The notes below the pieces were generated by a model. The model did no database searches, had not been told where the DNA came from, and saw only the letters and a program-made list of their open reading frames with translations. 49,511 bases of DNA from Reclinomonas americana ATCC 50394. Its lineage: Eukaryota > Jakobida > Jakobea > Jakobida. Of this stretch, positions 11,283 to 23,200 are shown in pieces. The position numbers were made by a program, and so were the translations under genes. Numbering within the stretch: position 1 is the stretch's first letter; every line of letters begins with the position of its first letter. Where the stretch lies: positions 82,237 to 131,747 of the forward strand of contig PS015114.1 in assembly GCA_048213135.1 (NCBI GenBank), in the 5' to 3' direction.

Positions 11283-14132
11283 CATTGTCTCATCTCATCT
11301 CACACTTGTGCGCCAGTGGACCTCTGTCATTCGCGTATGGTGGCGAGTATGCGAGACTGAGAGAACGCGTACGATCACTGGTGCAGATTGTGCGCGATGG
11401 TGGAGTCGAGATGGTGGTCTTCTTTGATGGAATGACTCCGCACGAGAAGGTTACTTGATCACTCGCCTGGATGCAGTCTCGCCACTGAATGCTGTTGTTG
11501 TTGTTGTTGTTCAGATTGCCACGGGAATCAGTCGACGACAGGCGACGTATGAGAAAGCGTGTGAGGCTGCAGAGGATTTGCATGTGCGCGGCCTCATGCC
11601 ACGCACTGATAAGTTTGTGCCTCCGTGCTGCATGCTGGTTTGTCTTCTGTCATGCCTGTCGCTCATTTCGTCCAGCTTCTCATTACCACTTCCTGGCATT
11701 GTAGCTGGAATGCATCCACGCATTCATCGAGTGCGGCGTGCAAGTCGTGCAGGCGGCGTATGAGGCCGATGCTCTGGTGGCCAAGTACGCTGTCGAGTTG
11801 CGTGCATGCGGGGGAACGTCAAGGAGTTTTTCCACTCGCCACTCATGTGCTGCTTGCAGGATCGGTGCCTTTGGTGTCGTCGGCAACGACTCGGACTTTC
11901 TGATCATGCAAACCGCCGGGTTCATCCCGATTGACTCGCTGGCTGTCGGCACGCAGGGTGAACTGGTGTGTTGGCGCTTCACCACCGCGTTCACACTCGA
12001 GCGACTGGGACTTGCATCCGTGGAGGTTTCGTCCGAGTGATGTATCGTGCGCCATGCAGCTTCTCCTCACTCGTGTACTGTGTGTGCACGCAGGAACTGT
12101 TGATGCTCGCCGCGCTCGTCGGCAACGATCGCATCGACAAACGACTGCAACAGCGCATCCAGGATCGGTTGTTTAATGAATCCCGAGGTCCCGGTTCCAG
12201 GTGCAGCGCGATTCTGTGTGTGACATTCGTCATCTCGTCGTCTCGCGACCCACCCATGTTCGTAGGGTCGCCAATCAGCTGCGCGAGTCGGCGGCTCGCA
12301 TTGCCGAGTTGTACGAGGGTGATCCTGAAAAGTTTCTGCGCCTTGTGCTCGGTGATCTGGCCAACGCGCGAAACATGGGTACGCTTGTGCACGCGCACAC
12401 GCAGAGTCGACACATCAGTTGCTCATCACCGGTGCTGGGCAGAGATGATTTTGACGTCGCGCAATCAGTACGACATTACGCAACTGGAGGAGACGCACAC
12501 GGAGATGCGCCGAGTTTTGTCTAGCGGTCTGGCGACGTGTGGTGGCGCCGACGAGGAGGGCCGAGCGGAGTTGATTGAGCGACTGGCGGAGTGCTACGAG
12601 ACGGCCAAAGTGTCGCCACGATTGATTTCTGGTTTGCCTGTCGTCGCCTTGGTTGGTTGTTGTGGCCGTTGTGATGCTCACTGCTGAATGCAGTACTCGG
12701 CGAGCGTGAATGGTGGTCACCACTTCTATTCGAATCGCGCAAGAATGGCCTGCTATTCAACCGCTTTGTGCCGCTGAGGAAGCGCTTCTACTCTATCGTC
12801 TGTGGAGTTGACTCTTGTACGTGCACAATGACTTCTTCATCCTTGTGTGGCTGGCTGACAACCTGCTGCTGCTGCTGCTGCAGCTGTCACCGAATTGGCC
12901 GTGTCGTACGACGTCTACCAGGGGAACAAGGTCGCTGCAGCTCCACGCACAGGCTTCGCACTTGAAGTGCGTGACGTAGTGGGCCTGCTGCGCCGACCGG
13001 TTGCCGATCGGTGCGTGCGACGAGTTGGAGTGCCTGCTCACCCCACGACTTATTCTTCGTGCGCTGTCGATGCACAGATGGGCATGCTTGTGGTGGATCC
13101 TGCATGGGGCGGCGGGCGGCGACGTCCAGCTCACCGCGGAGGTGTACTCGCGGTTGGAGTCGACCGCCATGATGGAGGACCTTCTGGTGCTGCTGTGTGT
13201 GCGATTGTGCCTCACCATGCCGCTGATGCGACCGAAGCTGTCGATTGTGTGGGCACTGCTCAAGTACTGCGACCGAGTACTGCAGACTCGCCCGCAGTAC
13301 CCCGATACGGAGCCGTACAACCTCGTCGACGTGCTGCATCGCATCCGACCGTGCGTCTCACCCACACCGTTGTCGTTGATCGCAATCCCCTCCCTCCTCA
13401 TCAATATATCGGTCGAGCAGAGACATTGCTCCACCCCCGCCATCGAACGCACAGCGTCCAGCAAGCGCCGCTGCTCCAGCTCCGGCTCCTGCCAGCGATG
13501 CAACCGAGTGGAGCACCGTGGCTGCGCCCGGATCCGCCTCCCGTCCGGCTTCGGCTCGCGGTGGTCGTGGAGGTGGTCGTGGTCGCGGTGGTGGCCGAGG
13601 GTCGTCGTCGTCGGCGGCAGCAGCTGACAGCGGCGAGTGGAGGGTGGCTGCTGCAGCCAGCAAAGGAGACTCGTCTGCCAAGGACCGCATTCAGGCGGCA
13701 GACATGACGACAGTGGCCATGGCCATGGAGGCACTAGCTATGCAAGTGTCCATGTTTGTCGAGGGGCTGATGCTGCCGGGCGATCCGTTCTTCCACCGCC
13801 CGATGCCATGGAGTGGCGATCAGTGGGCGCAGTGCGTGGATGAGACCAATTTTGCTGTCGAGGTGGACGTCCTCGGCACCACCTCGCCAGGCGTCGATCT
13901 GTACACGGCACAGTTTGTGGCCTTTGCTCTGCGCTCGCAACAAGACACGGCCACAGGTGGTGTATGGCGTGGCGGGAAATGGCGAGGCGGTGGTGGCGGC
14001 CAGCGAGGTGGGGGCGGTGGCGGCGGCCGACCTCATCTGCAACCCAATGGCCTGGAGTGGGTGATCGGCGACGATTTGTCGAAATCCCTGTCGCGCTGGA
14101 TTCTGTCACGCGCACCACCGGCCGACTTGTAG
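11021..14132 (+). CDS. Asteroid/FAM120-like XPG-fold (PIN) nuclease with RGG tail
   Basis: The start MGVPGLLNVV is the XPG/FEN1-type N-terminus. Acidic metal-binding positions follow in the usual order across several exons: VDGTGLAFW, VFFDGMTPHEK, YEADALVAKYA, VGNDSDFLIM and LAALVGND. YGGEYARLRERVRSL and GNDSDF resemble the asteroid/FAM120 branch rather than FEN1, GEN1 or XPG, and no helical arch or PCNA box is seen. A helical middle region (13001-13350) follows. An intron at 13351-13420 (phase 2) leads to a Pro/Ala-rich segment and an RGG box near 13550-13605, then a conserved-looking C-terminal domain with a second Gly/Arg-rich loop near 13970-14035. It could be a structure-specific nuclease or an RNA-binding pseudo-nuclease; the retained acidic residues favour metal binding. 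The stop is TAG 14130-14132, 29 bp from the converging neighbour. Confidence 0.8.
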
Positions 14133-14161
14133 TAGCGCGACAATAATAATCACTGCCTATA

Positions 14162-15262
14162 TTATGACACGGCAGGCGATGCGCTTTGCTGCTGCTGCTG
14201 CTGCTGCTTCTCGTCGAATTCTGCGTGTATCCGCTTTGCTCGCCGATGCGCCAAGTAATTGAGCGCAATCACACCCCCGATTGCTCCCACCTGTCACACG
14301 AGTGCGCACTGTTTAGTGGACAGGCACGGCAATGCACAAGAAGATCCACTTGTGCGCGCACCAACACCATGACCACAATGCCTCGCTCGCCAGTGCCCTG
14401 CATAGGCGGCAGCGTGTCTTCCTCGAAATCCTCAAACGAATTTCGGAAGCGATCCTCCTCGTCGGTGACGCCCAGAATCACGCGATCGTACTCTTGCGGG
14501 TGATTCTTCTGAATGTACTCTGCGCCCCCAGCAAGAAAGAGTCAAAACAGCGCCTCGTCACAGCCAGCGACTCACGCCACCGCGCTCACCAGCTCGCCTC
14601 TCCCGCTCACGCTCCTTGTCGGCCTCATGCGACCACGGATGCGCCGGATCTGTGAACTTTTCCAGCTCCGCTCGCTCTCGCGTGCCGGCCGGGATCTGCA
14701 CCTCGCCCAGCCGCTGAATCGCCTACGCAGAGGATGCACACTCAGCACTCAAAGACAACAGCCAAGGAGAAGACAACAACACACCTGCTCATGCGTTTCA
14801 CCTCGTTTCCGCGTCTCCTCATCGACCTCATGCCCAGTTCGTATGAACCACTCCTGCCACTCTCGCGACGGGAACTCGTCTCCATCACCAGCGTTCTGCC
14901 ACCACCGCAACCGATCTGCAATACAACGCAACGGTAAGCACAATGCCTAAGGAGGATTAGGCGGCGACGACATGCATTGTACCTTTCCACGGTGCCTTCC
15001 ACTTGCTCTTCACCTGCGCATCGCGATGTGCATCGTCAAGCGCCTGTGCCCACTTGCGCTCGGCATGAGCGCCCTCGCGCCACGTGCTCTGCGCATCCCA
15101 CCACTCTCGTGCCAATCGCTCATCGTCGTCATCGGAGGACGCAGAGGGCGGCTGCAGGCGATGTTGCGGTGGAGGTGCATCGAGGGAGGTGACGGGCTTT
15201 GGTGGGGTCGACGACACCCATCGTAGGGAGAGAAGAAGGCGACGAGTGGCGCGCACGAGCAT
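14162..15262 (-). CDS. Orphan protein, probably mitochondrial, with C-terminal membrane segment
   Basis: I do not recognise the family. The ATG at 15260-15262 starts MLVRATRRLLLSLRWVSS, an arginine-rich amphipathic leader typical of mitochondrial import. The exons then encode a highly charged, Trp-rich segment (EWWDAQSTWREG, WKAPWKG, RLRWWQN, EWQEWFIR), a stretch beginning IQRLGEVQIPAG, and YDRVILGVTDEEDRF. A junction inside a hydrophobic run (GIVVMV joined to VGAIGGVIALNYLAHRR) makes one membrane helix, and a short basic and Gln-rich tail ends at TAA 14162-14164. Such small single-pass proteins are common as respiratory-complex subunits or assembly factors, but that is only a suggestion. The tail-to-tail distance to the nuclease gene is 29 bp, and the start is 42 bp from the deacylase start. 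Confidence 0.65.
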
Positions 15263-15304
15263 CGATCCGAAAAGAGCAGTGACTCACCACCACTGACCTC
15301 AGCG
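15263..15304. promoter_or_regulatory. 42-bp bidirectional start region
   Basis: Only 42 bp lie between the ATG of the minus-strand orphan gene and the ATG of the plus-strand deacylase. Both transcripts must start within this stretch or inside the neighbour's 5' region. No recognisable promoter motif is visible. Confidence 0.5.
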
Positions 15305-16340
15305 ATGGTGTGTGAGCGCGACTGCGTCTGTGTTGCATCGATGCTCACTGTTGCTCACACAGAGACTGGTTCTCCAACGCGTCTTGTCGTCCTCTGTCGT
15401 TGCGTGCCACTGCTGCCCACGATACACTCACACACTCGCTCACTAGCATGCATGCAGGAGGTCGATGGACAAGTGGTGTCACAGATTGGACGAGGTATGC
15501 GCGCGCAAACAACATAGCAAAAGTCGACGTGTGTCTCACTGTGCATGTGGTGTGCGTAGGCTTGAATGTGCTGGTCGGCATCTCGCGTGACGACACCATG
15601 GAGGATGCAGAGCAACTGTGTGTGTCGCTTTGTCGTTGTCTGTGCGCTCCCTCGCTCGTCTTGTGACTGTGGTCAGTGATGCAGGTGCCGCAAGCTGCTT
15701 CAGGTGCGCATGTTTGAGGACGAGGGCGGTCGGTGGTGGAGCAAGTCGGTCAAGGATTTGGGTCTGGAGGTGCTGCTGGTGTCGCAGTTCACGTTGTATG
15801 GGTCGACCAAGAAGGGTTAGTGTGGATGCGTGGAGTGCGTGAGATAGAGAGAGAGTGAGGGCGGCTGACGGGTCGCAGGGTACAAGCCGGACTTTCATGT
15901 GGCGATGAAGAGCGACGAGTCGCGCGAGTTCTACGCGCAGTTTGTGCGCATGGTGCGTGAGGCGTATGAGCCGGACAAGGTCAAAGGTACTGCGTGTATC
16001 CGTACATGGGTTGGAAGTGGTACAGTGTGCTTAATTACCATGCCCAGATGGTGTGTTTGGTGCCATGATGAATGTCAAGATCGAGAACGACGGGCCGGTC
16101 ACGCTGGTGGTGAGTGAGGCCGCTCGATCGCGATCGGTGTGGTGGCTTACGAGAATGCACGCGCAGATCGATAGCTATTCCACCACACAGCCAGTCGCGC
16201 CTCCTCCTGCAGCCAAGTCGGCAGCGGCTGCAGGCTCAGGTTCGGGCTCCCGATCGTCGCGAGGCGGGGCGCCGAAGGTGGCATCCTCACCAGAGGGCGA
16301 TGCTGCAGCGGGGCCGAGTGGCGACAGCGGCGACAAGTAA
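15305..16340 (+). CDS. DTD1: D-aminoacyl-tRNA deacylase (DTD)
   Basis: DTD removes D-amino acids (and misattached glycine) from tRNA, a translation quality-control step in the cytosol. The joined exons give [17 protein letters not shown], then [34 protein letters not shown], the catalytic-pocket motif [16 protein letters not shown] and the cross-subunit Gly-cisPro motif NDGPVTLV. These cover the whole family fold. The first coding exon is just the ATG (15305-15307), followed at once by a GTGTGTGAG donor; the second exon starts at 15363. Introns of 55-80 nt follow, with the join after CAACT near 15616 restoring LCRK. After the fold comes an extension of about 60 residues rich in Ala, Ser, Gly and Pro that ordinary DTD1 proteins lack. 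The stop is 16338-16340. Confidence 0.93.
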
Positions 16341-16551
16341 AGAAAAATGCTGGCAGCTGTGAAAGCGAACACTTGGCCGATTGCAGAAGTCGTCGAGTTG
16401 TCATTTCCAAGGCGCGCTGGATGAGATAGCTGCGCGTATCCTTGGCAGAATGGAGGTGTGCATTCGGTGCACGTACGACGTCGCAGCGACGTATTTCCGA
16501 TGCATGCATCGACGGACAAGACGGACAACTCCCGTTTCGTTTCCGTCACAA

Positions 16552-19500
16552 ATGGCCTCCGCGAGTGACTCGTCGCCGCTCTCTGCCGCCGCTAATGCAC
16601 CGCTGGCCAGCCCCAACAACCGCTCCCCACTTCGCTCGGCAGTGATGCAAGTTTCGCGGGCACTGCACGCACTCGACATGCCATGTCCCCTATTGCACTC
16701 ACACTTGTGCACAGTCTCTCACTCCCAGCCGTCGCACCAAGGTGGAGATGGCTGCGCTCGACCGCCCGCCCACTCACGTCCGCGACTCTGTGCGTCGCAA
16801 CAAGCACGTCAGTCGCACATGTTCCATTGGTTCGCAGAAGGAGTTGACAGCGCAGCAACACATGGGCGAGCTGCTGGAGGTTCCAGAGTGCCCGCACCTG
16901 CACATGTGGGTCTCCCCGGCACACAAGACCACCGACGAGGCCGACGATGCCACAGTTGCGGAACATAATGTGCATTTTGTGATTTTCGCGCCAATGCAAT
17001 CATCTCCTTCCTCATCATCTTCTCCTCCTCCCGCATTCGTGGATACCGACCGGCAGGCACTGGTGACGCGCTCTGTCGAGTGGCTTTGTGCTGCGGAGCC
17101 GGCCCGTGTCATGCTGATGAGCATTGGTGGAGTCCGCACGGGCAAGACCGATCAGTTGTATGGAGCAGTGGGTCAGCCGGATGCAGGAGTCGTCTGCCGG
17201 ATTGTGGATCGCATGCTGGCGTCGGAGCGCGTGCAGAGCGTTGCGTACACGTGGAGGAGCTCTTGTCGGTGTGGGCTGCACACTTGTGAACTGACGCATG
17301 TGTGAGCAGGTGTCGGTGCTCGCAGTCGATGCTGTCGGTCAGCCCTCGCGCTTCTCCTACGAGCTCCTCACCATCGGGCAGCAGGTGCGCATGCGGTGCT
17401 GCTTGTAGTGTGAGGGGGGTGCCCGGTGTTCTTCTTATTCGTCATTGCTGCAGGATGAGCTGCCGTTTGTTCCGGTGCGCCCGGTGCTGAGCTCTGCCGA
17501 GTGGCCTGCCTTCGTGCACAAGGGCGCGCGAGAGGCAGCGGTCGTCGAGTTCACCTCGCTGACTCCCAAGACGGCAAAGAGGTCGGTAGATTGTCGCGCA
17601 GACCTATTAGACAAGCGAGTTGCTGATCATGATGTTGGTCGGCTGTGCGCAGCCTCATCCGCCAGATTGGCGTGCAGAAGCGCGGACCGCTCGGTCGCAC
17701 GGCACACCTGCGGCATCGCGTGGTGACTGTGCGCTTTGAGAGTTGCGTGCGCACGACACGCGGTATCGCGGTACTCTTCTCTCTATTCACATCGCTCTGC
17801 AGTGACGAGTGCCGACATGGACCAGCGCGGCACAACAATCAGTGATCTCGTGGTGTGCGACACAGATGGTGTGGCTCTACTTGTAGTCATCGACGCGGTC
17901 CTGTGGCACGATGCTCATCCACCATTGCAGGAGCCGACAGTGCGTTCCGTGCGGAACTGTTCTACGAGGTGCACCGCATGCACGAGGCGCAGACGGAGGC
18001 CAACCGTCCATTCCGCCACGATGTCATGCGTCTGCTCACCGGCTTTGTCAACGAGCCGATGCCTCGAGTGCAGACGGTGTGCATCCCTGTGCGCTTCTCT
18101 CCTTTCCGTGAAGTCTCTGGCTCACGCGCGCGTGATGTGGCAGGTTTTCTGCGTCAGCATTGATCCGCGTGCCATGGATGTGCAGCGCTTCGTGTCCATT
18201 TCTCGCTCCGGTAGTGTCGTCGGTGAACCGATGGACGATGCGGCGGTGAGTTGTCGGAGTCGGATCCATGGTGCATGTGATGCGTGCGCTTATACTGGCG
18301 AGCCACAGGCCAGCACCATGGAGATCTCGCCGACTGCTACAAACACTGTCCGTCGCTCGGTACGTGGGTGTCTTTCAGTGCGCAGCGTAAATGTTGCTCA
18401 CGCGGCTTGTGTTGTGCACAGCCACGTGTTCGCTCAGCAAGCGGTGCTGCGGTGCAGCGTCAGCGCACACTGGTTCGTTCGCGCACCTCTCTCTCCCTGT
18501 TTCTTATCGCACTTTTTTGAGAAATGCGTGTTGCAGGACCGTGACTTGGCGCAGGCTGCGAGCTCTCCAGCTACTCGCAAGACGGTGAGTGTTGTTCATC
18601 ACTTGTTGCCGTGTGCATTCGTGATACCCACTAGCTGTGACGACCGATGCAGATTACGGTGGCGGAGATGGCGAGGGTGAGTTTGGCAGTCGCCGACTTT
18701 GAAGCAACATTATTCTGTCTGATGTTTATCTGTGCGTGTTGTTTGTGGCAGACCGAGGTGCGGTATTGCAGAAAGCTGTTGTTACAGAATGAGCCCAACG
18801 CGCTCAACCCTCCTCTGTCGACTATCACAGGTCCGCCAGCTTACCCANNNNNNNNNNNNNNNNNNNNGGAGAACAGTGAGCTCCGTCACCTTGTGCAAGC
18901 GCTCCGCGACGAGGTGGAGATTCTGCATGCGACTGTGGCCATGCATCAGCATCAGGAGCAAGGTGCGGTACTGATTCGCTGTACCGTTGGTGACGAGTAA
19001 CTCGGCTCACCTTGTTGTCGCGTGTTCGGCAAATAGATAATTCGCGAAGGCACACTGGTGCATTTGTACTGCGTTAATCGTGAGACATGATGTGTTGTCC
19101 TGCTCACCGATTCTGTTCCATACAGAGTCCCTGACGTCACTGCAGGAGCGCTTGCTGCAGGCCGAGGGTGTGTGACATGCAGCTGAGGATTCCATTCGTT
19201 TCCATGTGCTGATACTGGTCGATGTACAGGGTCTGTGGAGCGCAAGAATCGCGAGAACGATGATCTGCAGCGTTGCGTGTGCCTGTTGCCATGAGCCGCC
19301 CAGATTGATGCACTTGGTTGGCTCTAACATGTCCTTATGCCGCTGCAGACCGCCTGGCGCAGTCTGAAACAGAAGTGCGCGACCTGAAAGGTACATACAT
19401 ATACGTGTGCGTGTACCGCCAGTCCGTACTCTCGGCTGCTCACTCACCTCGACTCTCACAGCCGAGCTGGAGACCGTCATTCGTAACCNNNNNNNNNNNN

Positions 19501-19829
19501 NNNNNNNNNNNNNNNNNNNNNNNNNNNNNNNNNNNNNATTTCCCACTTGCTAAACTCGTGTGACAGTGGTCACGTCGCCGGCACCGGCACCCCGCTTGCC
19601 GGAGCAGCCGACAACTCCCATGACACCGCCGTCGCGCCCGGCCGTGGTCATCTACCGTACTCCGACCGGTCGCAAGTGGCACACGAACCCACGTTGCGGC
19701 AACACGCAGACCGCGATTCCCATCGAATGCCGCGATGAGATCGCACACCATGGCCTCTCCGCGTGCAAAAACTGCGGATTCGCCGACATTTCGTTGCTGC
19801 CCCAGTCGTCGCCGAAGACTCGGCGCTGA
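16552..19829 (+). CDS. Divergent kinesin-like protein with coiled coil and Cys/His tail
   Basis: ATG 16552 starts a Ser/Ala-rich leader. The motor-like part begins with VHFVIFAPMQ (compare the kinesin beta-1 strand). SIGGVRTGKTDQLYG keeps the G-x4-GKT P-loop; DAGVVCRIVDRML and VSVLAVDAVGQPSRF match the following helix and strand. The switch I region reads RTAHLRHRVVTVRFE in place of NxxSSRSH, and the switch II region reads DLVVCDTDG in place of DLAGSE. MRLLTGFVNEPMPRVQT followed by VFCVSIDP matches the alpha4-beta8 part. Short exons, one of only 24 nt (18653-18676), encode coiled coil to about 19490. The last exon has H-x4-C and C-x2-C (WHTNPRCGN, ACKNCGF), a probable metal site. This suggests a microtubule-binding protein with weak or no ATPase activity. 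Two N gaps interrupt the tail. Confidence 0.6.
18848..18867. other. Assembly gap (20 N)
   Basis: A short run of N in the kinesin-like gene, between the YCRKLLLQNEPNALN exon and the ENSELRHLVQALRDEVE coiled coil. It lies in the middle of one open exon. Confidence 0.95.
19489..19537. other. Assembly gap (49 N)
   Basis: A run of N after ELETVIRN in the coiled coil of the kinesin-like gene. The right flank starts in what looks like intron sequence ahead of the last exon. Confidence 0.95.
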
Positions 19830-20276
19830 TCGAGCACGCCAGGTTTCTTTTTTGTTTTGTCTTCTCTCCAACTTTGTGTCGCGGTGCTTTTTTCGTTGAG
19901 ATGCAGTGAAAGGTCGACGTTGAACGGATGCTTCAAAACTCCGCCGAGATGTGTCTGATATTCAATAATTTTTTCTCAGTTTTCCTTCTGAAGCATCTGC
20001 GCAGATTATGCTTGCTGCTCCCAAGCAAAATCTTCGGCGGCGAGGCCGCTTTCACTTGCACTCCCTGGTGGTATGTCAGGAATGCAGCTGATTAGCGGAC
20101 ATACTGCGCAAGAGTGGCTTTTCGTTGTCTTCTAACAGCAACAACTCACCGCACCCATTTGCTGCCTCCAGCAGGGCAGTTCTCAAGTGAGTGCGAAGGA
20201 GTCGGCGACGGCCATCGTCGACCGAACAAACTTGATTTTTCCGATCCACGCACTCTTTTGAGGTTCCCGGAGAGCC
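19830..20276. other. Intergenic region without a gene
   Basis: This 447-bp stretch holds T-rich sequence just after the kinesin-like stop (19850-19900 and 19960-19985), probably the 3' end signals of that gene. The sequence just before 20277 (about 20240 onward) resembles the sequence before the second phosphatase copy (about 25865 onward), so the duplicated unit seems to start here. I see no coding exon. Confidence 0.5.
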
Positions 20277-23200
20277 ATGCACATCCGTGTCATTATTCTC
20301 AGTGCGTCTCTCTGTGACATTCGCTCTTTTGTGTGCCCTTGCTGACACTTGTTGTGCAGGGTGGGAGCGCGTGCCCTCTGGCTCCATTCCAGGACACACA
20401 CGACACTGTTTGTCCGTGTCTCACTCATCGTCTTGCGTGTGTGTGCGTGTGTGTTGTGTGCGCGCTCTCTATCTCTCTCTCTCGCAGTGCCGCATTCTTG
20501 GTGCTTCTAGTCGTGACACACGTCAGTGCGCAGACAGGAGGTGCGTCGCTCTCTCTCTCTCTTTCTCTCTGTCTCTTCTTTGCTGCTGTGCCAACACATG
20601 ACTGCTCTTGCGCACCTCCCACAGGTGGTACATGCACCAGTGGCACGCAGTGCAGCCAACCCGGCGGCAATTGTGTCAATGGCTCCTGTGTCTGCAACAT
20701 CCAGGTGATATGCGCATCATGGCCTCCTGTAGTATCTCTTGTTTTTCTCACATTAGTGCACCGTCTGTGGTGTTTGTTGTCTGGCAGTACCGCGGCGCCA
20801 ACTGCGAAGTCTGCGCCCCGAACTACAAGAAGACCGGCCATCCGTTCTGCGGCCAAGGCCCCGATCAGTACGTGCAGAATCCCGTTGCTTGCACCGACGC
20901 TGTCACCTGCAGCGGTCGCGGTCTGTGCTTGAATGACGGCACTTGCTACGTTGCGTGTGTGAGAGAGAGAGAGAAGAAAGACAGTGTGTGTGTGCTTCTC
21001 GGAGAAATTCTCTCATGCTCACTGTGTCGTGCGTGCAGTGCCCGTTCCCCTTTGCGGGCACCAACTGTGGCAGCTGCGCCGCTGGACGCTTTGGTGCTCA
21101 GTGCACAGGCACGGCTCCGCCGCCGCCACCACCGCCACCACCGCCAACACCGCCACCGCCGACTNNNNNNNNNNNNNNNNNNNNNNNNNNNNNNNNNNNN
21201 NNNNNNNNNNNNNNNNNNNNNNNNNNNNNNNNNNNNNNNNNNNNNNNNNNNNNNNNNNNNNNNNNNNNNNNNNNNNNNNNNNNNNNNNNNNNNNNNNNNN
21301 NNNNNNNNNNNNNNNNNNNNNNNNNNNNNNNNNNNNNNNNNNNNNNNNNNNNNNNCCCGACGCCACTGGCAGCAACTGGAAGGTGAGTGTGCCTCGATAC
21401 GATCACCCTTCCTTTCCACTCATCACTCAGCTGACCACGTACGCGCGTGTCTTCTTTGCAGTTCCCGCAAAGTGTGGCCTCGGGCGACCCGACGCACAAC
21501 AGTGCCGTCTTGTGGACACGCGTGGTGCCTCTCGATGCGCCCGCCACCGGTCCACTGCCCGTCTTGTCGAGTGTCTCGATTTCACTGCGCGTGAGCAGCA
21601 CTGCTGCAAACGCCGGCAGCATGGAGAGCAAGTTGCGACGGGGCACGAGTCGCCTTGCTGTACCTGCACTCACGGATCATCATTTCTGGTGCATGTGTGC
21701 AGTGCGGCACTGGTCGGCCCGTTTGTTATCGACCTCAAGGTCACCGCGTCGAGCTCTCTCCACATGACCGCGCGGCAAAAGGTCGCCAATCTGCAGCCCA
21801 ACACCACGTACTACTATCAATTTCAGGCCGGCAGCGTGCTGTCTCGAGTGCGTCACGAGCTGTGGGCGGCAGAATCTGTTGTTTTGCTCACGTAACACTC
21901 CTACATTTTCACAGGTCGGCCGCTTCAAGACATTCCCGTCGCCTGGATCCAACGCAGTGTCGCGGCTGAAGGTTGCGATGATCACTTGCCAGGACTGGTC
22001 CGACAATCACTGGGGCGGCTACACGGATCTTGTCGACAATGAGCGCGATGTCGACTTTGTGCTGCATCTGGGTGACTACATTTACGAGTAGTTGCGTGCG
22101 GTGGTGCTTGAAACAGTCTGCATGCGGGAAGAATGAGAGAATGACTGGCATTCCTCTCCCTTGTCTCCTTCTTGTGTCGTTGCAGCCCGACGATTGGCTC
22201 CGCAACGGTGTGTTCTCTTGCAAGTAGCGTGTGTTTCCTGCCGTTTCTCATTATCGTGTCACAGAACCCCACTGGCGAAGCTGCACATCCACCGTTCTTG
22301 CTACCGAACGGTGTGGGCGACTTGGCCAATGTTGACGGCACAAACCCATACCGCGCGTGCGTTTTTGCTATCTCTCCTGCTCCATGTGCACAGGGTGCTG
22401 TCGCGACTCACTCCAGCACAATATGCGCGATGCAGAGATACGCTGGAAGACTTCCGCACCCTGTACGCCACATACCGCACCGATGCACGCCTGCAGCGCG
22501 CACACGAGTACTTCCCATTCATCGTCATGTTGCGTTGGGACTTGATTTCCTCTATTCGCTCTCGCTGATCGTGATACTTTGCCGCCGCAGCTGGGACGAC
22601 CACGAGTTCTCCAACGACGGCTGGATGGATCATGACACGTACCCGAACTCGAATCCAGCGGTGCCGCAGCGCCGACGCTCGGCCTCCACAGCGTGGTTCG
22701 AGTTCACGCCGGCCGATGTTGTCCTCGACACCAGCAACCCCGACAGCTACGACGTTGTGCGCATCTATCGCGACTTTTTGTGTTGCGTACGCACCTCTCC
22801 TGCATCCTGCGTTGGAAAACACGTCGTCTCACACTTATGTCGCAGTCGGCAACCTCGCTCACCTGTTTGTCACGGACTCGCGTGTCTACCGCTCGGATCA
22901 TGTACGTTACAGTACATCCATCCACGTGTACACACACACACACGCCCATCCACGTGCACACACACAGAGAGAGAGAGAGCACGCACGCACACTATTTTTC
23001 CTTCTCTTTTCTCTGCAGCTCACAGCACTGTGCTTGTGCAGACTATTCCCGAGACCACCATCAACCCGCTCACTGGCCAGGAAATTGGTAGCGTAGGCTC
23101 ACGTCAGGTTGTCGACGATGCACTCCGCGCTGCTGCTGAAGCCGCGTTGATTGCGAAGGCGACGGCGTTGAACCCCAACGATCCGCTCGCGCTCACTACC

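Noticed and set aside
21100-21165. Poly-proline CCN repeats as a CRISPR-like or satellite array
   Set aside because: They are in-frame coding repeats of the linker, conserved in both gene copies.
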